The notes beneath the pieces were generated by a model. It was given only the letters and a program-made list of their open reading frames with translations, was not told the DNA's origin and did not search any database. The position numbers and the translations under genes were made by a program. Positions 1-5,508 of a DNA stretch of 6,619 bases are shown one piece after another. Source of the stretch: Deltaproteobacteria bacterium (lineage in GTDB: Bacteria; Desulfobacterota; Desulfobaccia; Desulfobaccales; 0-14-0-80-60-11); assembly GCA_019308625.1 (NCBI GenBank), contig JAFDHU010000095.1, positions 1 through 6,619 of the forward strand, in the 5' to 3' direction. Numbering within the stretch: position 1 is the first letter of the stretch; every line of letters starts with the position of its first letter.

Positions 1-369
1 GCGGATTTTCTCCACTTTTTTCCGGTGCTGGAATTCCCCAAGTCCCTGGCCCGGCTGTGGGAGTTCATCGGTCTGTTGAACCGCTATATTGTGACGGTGG
101 AGCCCTGGGCCTTGGCCAAGGACCCCCAAGCCGCGGGCCGGCTGGACACGGTGCTCTACCACCTCCTGGAAGGCCTGCGCTGGATTGCCGCCCTGCTGCG
201 GCCAGTGATGCCCGGCAGCGCCTTAAAGATGAGCGAACAGTTGGGGCTGGGCCTGTCCCTGTGGGACCACCCCCTGCCCCGGATTCTGGTTTGGGGTCGC
301 CTGACTCCCGGCGGGACCCTGAAAAAGGACAAGCCCCTGTTTCCCCGGCTGGAGGCCAAGGAAGGCTGA
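1..369 (+). CDS. metG: Methionyl-tRNA synthetase, C-terminal fragment (cut by left edge)
   Basis: The frame is open from base 1 to a TGA at 367-369 and gives the last 122 residues of the enzyme that charges tRNA-Met with methionine in the cytoplasm. The visible part is the helical anticodon-binding domain. It carries the family's typical run of a tryptophan-led helix, 'LLNRYI', then 'PWALAKDP', followed further on by 'LLRPVMPGSALKM' and a closing 'PLFPRLE' motif. The catalytic HIGH and KMSKS motifs lie outside the window. The protein stops just after the 'LFPR' motif, so this is a short-form enzyme without the C-terminal tRNA-binding (Trbp111-like) extension. A GTG at position 25 is internal and not a start. 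The next gene begins 69 nt downstream on the same strand. The family call is firm; only the N-terminal extent is unknown. Confidence 0.9.
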   Translation, partial: ADFLHFFPVLEFPKSLARLWEFIGLLNRYIVTVEPWALAKDPQAAGRLDTVLYHLLEGLRWIAALLRPVMPGSALKMSEQLGLGLSLWDHPLPRILVWGRLTPGGTLKKDKPLFPRLEAKEG

Positions 370-438
370 CCCGGGCGCGGCGCCGCGGTGCCATCAGTTT
401 CGGGGTCCGCCCGGCCCAGCCTTACAGGTTGTGTGAGT

Positions 439-984
439 ATGGCTGCCCTGGGCTCGTGGGGGCGGATTTTGGCAGCAGTGCTGATAATCGGGGTGCCGGC
501 CCTGGGTTGCACCCGGCCGCCCGTCCCTCCTGCCGGGCCGCCGCCCACAGTCTGGCGCACGCCACAGGAGACGGCTCTGCACCAGGCCCTGCAGGAGTTT
601 TACGGCTCGCCGTATAAACCCGGCGGCACTGACCCCTCCGGAGTAGACTGTTCCGGCTTGGTGCAGGCGGTGTTCCAGCGGGTGGGGGTGGCCCTGCCCC
701 GCACCGTGGCTCAGCAGTTCCGCCAGGGCCAGCCGGTGCCCAGGGCGCGGCTGCGCTTCGGGGATGTGGTGTTTTTCAACCGTTTCTGTCAGGCCAGGAA
801 CTACCGGCTGTTCAGGGCGGGCCTGCTGGCACCGGCCTCCGCCGCCCGGGTGTGCCACAACGGCATCTACCTGGGCCGGGGCCGCTTTATCCACGCCTCC
901 CGCCAGGGGGTGTATGTGAGCCGGTTGGACGCCCCTGTGTGGCAGGCCTCCTTCATGGGGGCGCGGCGCTACCTGCCGCCCTGA
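439..984 (+). CDS. NlpC/P60 family cell-wall peptidase, putative lipoprotein
   Basis: A 181-aa protein predicted to cut peptide stems of peptidoglycan, by homology to NlpC/P60 gamma-D-glutamyl-diamino acid endopeptidases. ATG 439 is preferred over the in-frame GTG 388 because it puts a hydrophobic signal (residues 9-23) directly at the N-terminus, ending in 'PALGC', a lipobox-like site with Cys24 (Ala rather than Leu at -3 is atypical). A proline-rich linker follows (27-37). The catalytic domain runs from about residue 44 to the end. Cys71 lies in 'VDCSGL', His140 in 'CHNGIYLG' and His152 in 'FIHAS', which together match the Cys-His-His triad. The 'GDVVFF' strand (108-113) is separated from the His140 motif by about 26 residues, longer than the short loop common in this family. 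The ribosome binding site is weak. It sits behind metG and 36 nt before the next secreted protein, so it is probably an envelope-maintenance gene. Confidence 0.85.
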   Translation: MAALGSWGRILAAVLIIGVPALGCTRPPVPPAGPPPTVWRTPQETALHQALQEFYGSPYKPGGTDPSGVDCSGLVQAVFQRVGVALPRTVAQQFRQGQPVPRARLRFGDVVFFNRFCQARNYRLFRAGLLAPASAARVCHNGIYLGRGRFIHASRQGVYVSRLDAPVWQASFMGARRYLPP

Positions 985-1020
985 AAGCAGACTTGGCCCT
1001 TTTTCAGGAGGAAGGAACAC

Positions 1021-1524
1021 ATGACCAGGAAGGGATGCATCTGGCTGTTAATCCTGCTGTGGCTGGCGCTTCCCGGTCTCACTGCTTATGCCCAGGGGCT
1101 CAGGACGCCTTTGGGCCGCTTCCGCTGGGGCCGGTACCAGGAGGAGAAAAAAATGAGCCGGGAACAGGCCGCGGCCAAATACAATTACTGTCCCACGGGG
1201 GGCTGCGTCGTCCGCCTGGAGGAGGTAGAGGTAAGACCCTCCAGCGCCCGGCCCGGGGATACCCTGACTCTATCCACCACTTACACCCTTCTAACTTCGA
1301 CGGACATGCCCATCCCGGTCACCATCACTCGGGAGATCTTTTATCAGGGCAAGTCGCTGGGCCAGACCAAAACCATGTCCACCCGCAATCTGAACGGCAC
1401 CTGGACGCAACGGGTGGAATTCACCCTGGAGCCCCGATCTGCCCCGGGTATCTACACCCTGGTCACTCGCATCCAGACCGCGTTCGGCCAAGACCAGAAG
1501 AGCGCCCAGTTTTCGGTTTATTAG
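1021..1524 (+). CDS. Secreted beta-rich protein of unknown function
   Basis: A 167-aa protein that I do not recognise as a named family. The start is well supported: AGGAGG at 1006-1011 lies 9 nt before the ATG. Residues 1-24 form a classical signal peptide (basic start, hydrophobic core 7-17, 'AYA' before Gln25), so the mature protein is exported to the periplasm or outside. A charged segment (38-53) follows, then a close cysteine pair in 'CPTGGC' (57-62) that could form a disulfide. The rest (63-167) alternates hydrophobic and polar residues in many short strands, with 'ARPGDTLTL' and 'PGIYTLVTRI' turns typical of an immunoglobulin-like beta sandwich. The gene follows the NlpC/P60 lipoprotein by 36 nt, so the two are probably co-expressed in the envelope. 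The fold is an inference from pattern only. Confidence 0.75.
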   Translation: MTRKGCIWLLILLWLALPGLTAYAQGLRTPLGRFRWGRYQEEKKMSREQAAAKYNYCPTGGCVVRLEEVEVRPSSARPGDTLTLSTTYTLLTSTDMPIPVTITREIFYQGKSLGQTKTMSTRNLNGTWTQRVEFTLEPRSAPGIYTLVTRIQTAFGQDQKSAQFSVY

Positions 1525-1530
1525 AATTAC

Positions 1531-1558
1531 GGGGGCTGGCTTTGGGGGGCCAGCCCCC
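1531..1558. terminator. GC-rich hairpin between convergent genes, possible bidirectional terminator
   Basis: GGGGGCTGGC (1531-1540) and GCCAGCCCCC (1549-1558) form a perfect 10-bp stem with an 8-nt loop. It lies 6 nt after the stop of the secreted protein gene and 8 nt beyond the stop of the opposing receptor gene. There is no clear T run on either strand, so it is not a canonical intrinsic terminator. Its place between convergent genes suggests that it ends or protects both transcripts. Confidence 0.5.
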
Positions 1559-1566
1559 GACCCCGC

Positions 1567-3642
1567 CTACATGACTACTCTCAATCCGGCCAGAAAGCTG
1601 AACCGGGGCGAGGAATACCCGAAGACCTCCTCGTAATCCTCGTCAAACAGGTTGTTGATCCGGGCCTGGAGCTGGACTTTCCTGACATATCCCCGGTTCT
1701 CCACCAGGGTGTAGTATCCCGCCAGATTGACGATAAAGTAACTACCGTTGGTCACCCGGGCGCTGCCGAAGTTGAAGGGCGGGGTGAAGGTGAACTGCGA
1801 GTCGTCCCGGCAGCCCACAAACAGGCCGCTCAGGTGAAGGCCATATTTCGGCCTGCTGTAGTCCAGGTCAAAGCTGAAGGTGTGCCGCGGCCGTCTGAGC
1901 AGATGCCGGCCAGTGGCGAAAAACAGGCCTCCGACACCGCCGTCATCCAGTACAGTGAACTGAAACAGATGAGTGTAAGCCGCCCGCAGGGTCAGGCCGA
2001 AGGGGGCCTTCACCCGCAGGGCCAGCTCCAGGCCGGTGGTGCGCACCTCGCCGATATTCTCAAAGCTGGACAACAGGGGAAAAGGCCGGGGCACAAAGGT
2101 GATCAGATCAGAAAAATGGTTTTCAAAATAGGTGACCGAAAACATCACCCGGTCCTGCCAGAAATACTGATCTGCCCCCACTTCCCAGGACACGTTGACC
2201 TCCGGCTTGAGAAAGGGGTTGGCTTTGGTTAATTGGCTGCGGGAGAAGCTCTCCAGGAAGGTGGGCTCCTTGATGGCCCGGCCGCCGGCCGCCCGAAGGG
2301 TGGTGTCCGTCTCCTTGATGCGGAGGGCGGCGGAGGCCCGAGGAATGAATTCCACCTGGTCAAAGGCGCTATTGTCCTCCACCCGGAAACCCGCGGTAAC
2401 AAACAGCCTTTCCCAGAGGCTCAACTGCTCCTGGAAATAAAAGGCCACGCTGTCGCGGTGGGTCTTGATATGGCTGTCAAAGCCTCCGAAGAAGGGGGAA
2501 ACGCCGTGGATGCGCTGCTTGAAGCGTTCAGCCCGGGCCGCCACCCCCAGGGTGGTAATGCTGTCCACCCGCTGGCGCTCGCCGAACCGCAGGTTGGCAT
2601 GGTAGTCCAGGCTGTAGCGCTGCTGGAGGTCCCGGGAGAAGAAGGACCCGAACATGGCGTCAAAGGTGGACTCCGCCGGATTGGCCGGGTCGTCAAAGTT
2701 TCGGTCAAACCGGGTAAAGGCCAGGGTTAGCTCATTTTCCCACCACTCAAAAGGCCAGTAATTGCCTCGTAAGCCCAGAAGCAGGTCCTGTTTGGTATTC
2801 TTTTGATCGGGGTCCAGCCCCGGCCCTCCGGCGGCCTTGGTATCAAAGCGATTGCCGCCGTATTCCGTGGGCACCCCGAAGCGGGAATCCACAAACCAGG
2901 TAAAGGCCGTAAATGACAAGTTCTCCATAGGGTCAAAGTCAAACCGGGCGTTTACCACATTGTTGGCGAAGCGGTTGTTGAGGGGGAGAATGCCCATATC
3001 ATCCATGCGGCTGTAGGCCAGGGAATAAGCGAACTTCCCGTAGGAGCCCAAAAGACTGACCCGGTTGTCCCCTTGGTAGTTGCCGTTTTCGCTGTGGGCT
3101 CCCCAGGCCCCGTTGAGCCGCAGGGTGGGCGGCCCAACCCCCTTTTTGGTCTGCAGATTGACCACGCCGGTCACCGCATCGGCCCCGTATAAGGTGCTCA
3201 TGGGGCCCCGGACGACTTCAATCCGCTCCAGGTTGTCCACGGTCAGGGCATTCCAGTCAAACCCTCCGCCGGCATCGTTCAGCTTGATGCCGTTGAACAG
3301 CACCTGGGTGTGATCCGCCTCCCCGCCCCGCAGGAACAAAGAGGTGGTGCCCCCGGCGCTGCCCGTCTGGCTGATGACCGCGCCGGGCACGGCCCGGATC
3401 ATCTCTTCGGCCCGGAAGACCTGCCGTTCCTGGATTTCCTTATCAGTAATCACCGTGGCGGAGAGGCTGCTTTCCTTGACAGGTACCGGCGTCTTGGTGG
3501 CAGTAATCACCACCTCTTCCAGCACCACCGCCTCCTTTTTCTCCTTGTCTTCCGGGGTCTGGGTTTCCTCCTCCCCCTGAGCGGCGCCGCAGACCAGGAC
3601 GACAAGCACCACAACCAAGAAAAATTGAAGGCACTTACGCAT
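1567..3642 (-). CDS. btuB: TonB-dependent outer-membrane receptor, probable vitamin B12 transporter
   Basis: A 691-aa outer-membrane receptor that would import cobalamin into the periplasm using TonB energy. Start ATG 3642-3640 has two upstream AGGAG motifs; the one at 3652-3656 has a good 9-nt spacing. Residues 1-23 are a signal peptide (hydrophobic 7-17, 'AAQG' before Glu24). An acidic/basic stretch (24-37) leads to a TonB-box-like 'EEVVITATKT' (42-51). The plug domain spans about 58-168 with 'FLRGG' (103-107), 'VLFNGIKLND' (114-123), 'LERIEVVRGP' (138-147) and 'STLYGADAVTGVVNL' (149-163). The beta-barrel fills about 170-691, ending in 'RINNLFDEDYEEVFGY' and a final strand. It is longer than E. 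coli BtuB (about 614 aa), implying larger surface loops. The last residue is Met, not the usual aromatic. The B12 assignment rests on the upstream cobalamin riboswitch; the sequence alone proves only the receptor family. Confidence 0.88.
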   Translation of the reverse strand: MRKCLQFFLVVVLVVLVCGAAQGEEETQTPEDKEKKEAVVLEEVVITATKTPVPVKESSLSATVITDKEIQERQVFRAEEMIRAVPGAVISQTGSAGGTTSLFLRGGEADHTQVLFNGIKLNDAGGGFDWNALTVDNLERIEVVRGPMSTLYGADAVTGVVNLQTKKGVGPPTLRLNGAWGAHSENGNYQGDNRVSLLGSYGKFAYSLAYSRMDDMGILPLNNRFANNVVNARFDFDPMENLSFTAFTWFVDSRFGVPTEYGGNRFDTKAAGGPGLDPDQKNTKQDLLLGLRGNYWPFEWWENELTLAFTRFDRNFDDPANPAESTFDAMFGSFFSRDLQQRYSLDYHANLRFGERQRVDSITTLGVAARAERFKQRIHGVSPFFGGFDSHIKTHRDSVAFYFQEQLSLWERLFVTAGFRVEDNSAFDQVEFIPRASAALRIKETDTTLRAAGGRAIKEPTFLESFSRSQLTKANPFLKPEVNVSWEVGADQYFWQDRVMFSVTYFENHFSDLITFVPRPFPLLSSFENIGEVRTTGLELALRVKAPFGLTLRAAYTHLFQFTVLDDGGVGGLFFATGRHLLRRPRHTFSFDLDYSRPKYGLHLSGLFVGCRDDSQFTFTPPFNFGSARVTNGSYFIVNLAGYYTLVENRGYVRKVQLQARINNLFDEDYEEVFGYSSPRFSFLAGLRVVM

Positions 3643-3707
3643 TTCTCCTTTCTCCTGACTTGGTAGTTTAGGATTTCGGATTCCCCCGCAGGGAGATTCT
3701 GACTTTT

Positions 3708-3968
3708 TCAGCCATACAAACGCACCGGGGGGCTCAAGGGCTTAAGGTCCCCTTCCTCCCCGGCCGCGGCCACCAGCAGGCTGATGCGCCCGCAGCCCCG
3801 GGTCAAAAGGTAATGCCAAGCATCCTCCACAGTGAAAAAGCCCTCCCCGGGGGACACCAGCTCCACCTGGTCAGCAGAGCGTCCCAGAGACCGGGCGGCT
3901 GCCGCCCAATCTGCGTTTGCCGGCGGTTCCTGGCCGCCCACCACGTACACGATGAGACCGTCCTTCAT
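3708..3968 (-). CDS. 86-aa protein of unknown function between B12 riboswitch and btuB
   Basis: I do not recognise this protein. ATG 3968-3966 is chosen because a strong AGGAGG (3976-3981) lies 7 nt upstream; reading further upstream in frame would run into the terminator and riboswitch. The 86 residues show no signal peptide or membrane segment, so it is probably cytoplasmic. The pattern suggests a small alpha/beta fold: strand 'LIVYVVGG' (5-12), helix about 20-28, strand 'QVELVSP' (34-40), helix 47-57 ('VEDAWHYLLTRG'), strand 'RISLLVAA' (61-68) and a proline-containing tail. There is one cysteine (Cys59) and no metal-binding or P-loop motif. It is the first gene after the cobalamin riboswitch and lies 65 nt before the receptor gene, so the two should be co-transcribed under low B12. 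A role in B12 uptake or use is inferred from position only. Confidence 0.8.
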   Translation of the reverse strand: MKDGLIVYVVGGQEPPANADWAAAARSLGRSADQVELVSPGEGFFTVEDAWHYLLTRGCGRISLLVAAAGEEGDLKPLSPPVRLYG

Positions 3969-3997
3969 GCCTTCGCCTCCTTGTTGAATTGGATTGT

Positions 3998-4012
3998 GGG
4001 GCGCGAAGCCCC
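3998..4012 (-). repeat. Small GC hairpin in the leader of the 86-aa gene
   Basis: GGGGC (3998-4002) and GCCCC (4008-4012) pair around a 5-nt loop, 16 nt upstream of the AGGAGG of the 86-aa gene and downstream of the intrinsic terminator. It does not cover the ribosome binding site. It could shield the 5' part of the read-through transcript, but no role is shown. Confidence 0.35.
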
Positions 4013-4038
4013 GCCGGCGCCACCCCTGGTTTGGGTTC

Positions 4039-4071
4039 AAAAAAAATCCCCGGGTCCTTTCAGACCCGGGG
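4039..4071 (-). terminator. Intrinsic terminator, expression platform of the cobalamin riboswitch
   Basis: In the - strand RNA, CCCCGGGUC (4071-4063) pairs perfectly with GACCCGGGG (4056-4048) around a 6-nt loop. One A follows, then eight consecutive U (4046-4039). This is a textbook rho-independent terminator. It lies between the aptamer and the 86-aa gene, about 70 nt before the start codon, so it can only act as an attenuator of the downstream small gene and receptor gene. B12 binding is expected to favour this hairpin. I could not find an obvious competing antiterminator by eye. Confidence 0.9.
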
Positions 4072-4100
4072 AGTGCACCCAGTTTTCTTGGTCCCAGGGT

Positions 4101-4122
4101 GCCCGAGGCTTGAGCCTCGGGC
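4101..4122 (-). repeat. Near-perfect palindromic hairpin in the riboswitch expression platform
   Basis: GCCCGAGGCT (4101-4110) and AGCCTCGGGC (4113-4122) are perfect inverted repeats separated by 2 nt, so in RNA an 8-bp stem with a 6-nt loop is expected. It has no U run. A further weak stem, GCACCC (4097-4102) with GGGTGC (4075-4080), overlaps its base by 2 nt, so the two outer ends compete. It sits between aptamer and terminator and may belong to the switching region. Confidence 0.5.
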
Positions 4123-4155
4123 CGGCCTTTAGTCCCTGCCGCGGGGACGCCGGCC
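4121..4155 (-). repeat. Bulged hairpin immediately downstream of the aptamer, possible P13
   Basis: GGCCGGC (4155-4149) pairs with GCCGGCC (4127-4121), and inside it GTCCC (4148-4144) can pair with GGGAC (4136-4132), leaving a 5-nt bulge and a 7-nt loop. It begins 5 nt after the aptamer's closing P1 strand. In cobalamin riboswitches the hairpin just after the core (P13) often contacts loop L5; the placement fits this, but the assignment is inference. Confidence 0.4.
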
Positions 4156-4160
4156 AGCCG

Positions 4161-4320
4161 GACGGGCAGGTCTTCTGGCTCCCGGATCATCCTACTGCCT
4201 GCGCCTTCCCCTTTCCGGCCGGAAAGAGTGGCCTGGTGCAGGGTTCGTCCCCGGTTACAGCGGCGGGACCGCGCCGGTCTTGCACCGGCTTCCCTTTTCA
4301 CCCTTATCAAGGGACCCGTC
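4161..4320 (-). ncRNA. Cobalamin riboswitch aptamer
   Basis: A cis-acting RNA that binds adenosylcobalamin or another cobalamin and controls the genes downstream on the - strand. Read on that strand, GACGGG (4320-4315) pairs with CCCGTC (4166-4161) to close P1. Inside lie GCCGGT/ACCGGC (4289-4284 with 4278-4273), the conserved 'GTCCCGCCGCTGTAA' segment (4269-4255), a 'GGGGACGAACCC' P5/L5 element (4252-4241), 'GCCACT' (4232-4227), a P6 palindrome (4226-4211), 'GGGAAGGC' (4210-4203), 'GGATGA' (4192-4187) and the B12 box 'AGCCAGAAGACCTGCC' (4180-4165), which differs from the usual consensus at one position (A for G at position 7). All core blocks are present in the right order. The downstream intrinsic terminator implies control by transcription termination, with B12 switching off the 86-aa gene and the btuB-like gene. 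Confidence 0.95.
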
Positions 4321-4334
4321 GGCTACTGCGGCCC

Positions 4335-4363
4335 ATTTTTGATGAAAATTCCCCTCCTGTCAA
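4335..4363 (-). promoter_or_regulatory. Promoter of the B12 riboswitch - small ORF - btuB transcript
   Basis: On the - strand a perfect -35 TTGACA (4363-4358) is followed by a 17-nt spacer (4357-4341) and a -10 AAAAAT (4340-4335) that matches TATAAT at four of six positions. Transcription would begin near 4328, about 8 nt before the first P1 strand of the aptamer, which is the expected layout. The site agrees with a housekeeping sigma-70 promoter. Confidence 0.75.
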
Positions 4364-4399
4364 GGAGAAAAAAATCCACCCGGGGAGGGCCATTTGAGG

Positions 4400-4405
4400 T
4401 AAAAT
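4400..4405 (+). promoter_or_regulatory. Possible -10 element for moaA
   Basis: TAAAAT matches TATAAT at five of six positions and lies 27 nt before the moaA start. No recognisable -35 is found at 16-18 nt upstream, and no TGN extension is present. The only reason to list it is that moaA must be transcribed from somewhere within the short divergent gap. Weak evidence. Confidence 0.3.
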
Positions 4406-4432
4406 CAGTTTGTCCTGATTTGGGGGAAACCT

Positions 4433-5410
4433 GTGAAAGACAATTACTCCAGGGAAATCAATTACCTGCGTCTCTCCATCACGGATCGCTGCAACCTGGC
4501 TTGCTTTTATTGTCAGCCCCGGCGGGACTGGCAGAAACTGCCGGCCTCGGAAATCATGCAGTATGAGGAGCTGCTCCAGGCAGCCCGGGCGGCAATCACC
4601 GTAGGCATCCGTAAAATCCGGGTGACCGGGGGCGAGCCCCTGGTGCGTCGGGGGGTGGTGGACTTCGTCCGGGCCCTGCATCGTTTACCCGGTCTGGAAA
4701 AGGTGTGCCTGACCACCAACGGCGTGCTGCTGGCCGACATGGCCCGGGACCTCTACGCCGCGGGCCTGCGTCATCTGAACCTCAGCCTGGACACCTTAAA
4801 TCCGGAACGCTTCCGGACCATTACCGGCCGGGATCATTTTGCGCAGGTCTTGGCCGGGCTGTGGCGGGCCCTGGAGCTGGGCTTCCACCCGGTCAAGGTC
4901 AACTGTGTGGTGCTCAAGGATATCAATGACGACGAACTGCTGGATTTCGCCCGCCTGGCCCGGGATCTCCCCCTGCAGGTACGGTTTATTGAGTTTATGC
5001 CCACCATCTCGGAAGAGCGTTGGGCCCGGCATTTCCTCCCCATGTCCGAGGTGCGCCGCCGCTTGGCGGTTCTGGGGGAGATGCAGACCTTGGGACGCCG
5101 GCCCACTTCTGGCCCGGCTCACTTGGTACGCCCTGCGGGCTTTCAGGGGGAACTAGGCTTCATCAACCCGGTGAGCCAGCACCACTGCTCCACCTGCAAC
5201 CGCCTACGCCTCACTGCCTCCGGCCGGCTGCGGCCCTGTCTGTTTTCCCAGCGGGAGATTGATCTCAAGGGGCCCCTGCGGCAGGGAGCCTCCCTGGCCG
5301 ACCTGGCCCGCCTCTTTGAACAGGCGGTGAAGGCCAAACCCTCACTGCCTGAGCCCCGAATCTCCACCGAGGCCCTATCCTCCTGCCCCATGGTGGGCAT
5401 CGGCGGCTGA
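4433..5410 (+). CDS. moaA: GTP 3',8-cyclase, molybdenum cofactor biosynthesis
   Basis: A 325-aa cytoplasmic radical SAM enzyme that, with MoaC, turns GTP into cyclic pyranopterin monophosphate, the first step of molybdopterin synthesis. The GTG start is chosen because 'REINYLRLSITDRCNLACFYC' then aligns with the usual MoaA N-terminus; a G-rich stretch (4422-4426) serves as a weak ribosome binding site. The radical SAM cluster ligands are Cys20, Cys24 and Cys27. 'TGGEP' (65-69) is the SAM-binding motif and 'LTTNG' (93-97) follows. 'LSLDTL' (117-122) and 'RFIEFMP' (184-190) are typical. The second, substrate-binding cluster is held by Cys252, Cys255 and Cys269 (CX2CX13C). The protein ends in 'MVGIGG', keeping the C-terminal Gly-Gly required for activity. 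Length is normal. It is divergent from the B12-regulated unit; no other moa or moe gene is in the window. Confidence 0.96.
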   Translation: MKDNYSREINYLRLSITDRCNLACFYCQPRRDWQKLPASEIMQYEELLQAARAAITVGIRKIRVTGGEPLVRRGVVDFVRALHRLPGLEKVCLTTNGVLLADMARDLYAAGLRHLNLSLDTLNPERFRTITGRDHFAQVLAGLWRALELGFHPVKVNCVVLKDINDDELLDFARLARDLPLQVRFIEFMPTISEERWARHFLPMSEVRRRLAVLGEMQTLGRRPTSGPAHLVRPAGFQGELGFINPVSQHHCSTCNRLRLTASGRLRPCLFSQREIDLKGPLRQGASLADLARLFEQAVKAKPSLPEPRISTEALSSCPMVGIGG

Positions 5411-5463
5411 AGCCGGTCTGTAAAGAAAATCCTTAACTTCTCTCCCCCTCCCCGGTCAAAAGG

Positions 5464-5472
5464 TGATATAGT
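5464..5472 (+). promoter_or_regulatory. Extended -10 promoter candidate for the glycosyltransferase gene
   Basis: TGATATAGT fits the extended -10 pattern TGN-TATAAT, with one mismatch in the hexamer. It lies 36 nt before the ATG, giving a predicted leader of about 30 nt. No good -35 stands at the usual distance, which an extended -10 can tolerate. The gap to moaA is 98 nt, so a separate promoter is reasonable. Confidence 0.5.
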
Positions 5473-5508
5473 GGTCTGCCAAGTTCCGTTCAAGGAGTCA
5501 GTGGCCCC

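Noticed and set aside
376..387. CGCGGCGCCGCG perfect palindrome after metG
   Set aside because: Twelve bases of pure G and C in GC-rich DNA, no loop and no T run, so neither a terminator nor a credible operator can be supported.
394..1020. 208-aa open frame on the - strand
   Set aside because: Opposite the NlpC/P60 gene with its intact catalytic triad; Pro/Gly/His/Arg-rich without domain signs.
852..1574. 240-aa open frame on the + strand
   Set aside because: Overlaps the NlpC/P60 end and the whole secreted protein gene in another frame; those have proper ribosome binding site, signal peptide and motifs.
4211..4226. 16-nt perfect palindrome CTTTCCGGCCGGAAAG as a possible operator
   Set aside because: It lies inside the aptamer exactly where the P6 hairpin is expected, so RNA structure explains it.
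3969..4310. In-frame upstream extension of the 86-aa gene on the - strand (to about 200 aa)
   Set aside because: It would translate the riboswitch aptamer and the terminator. The AGGAGG 7 nt before ATG 3968 fits the short protein, and the upstream residues look like random GC-rich coding.
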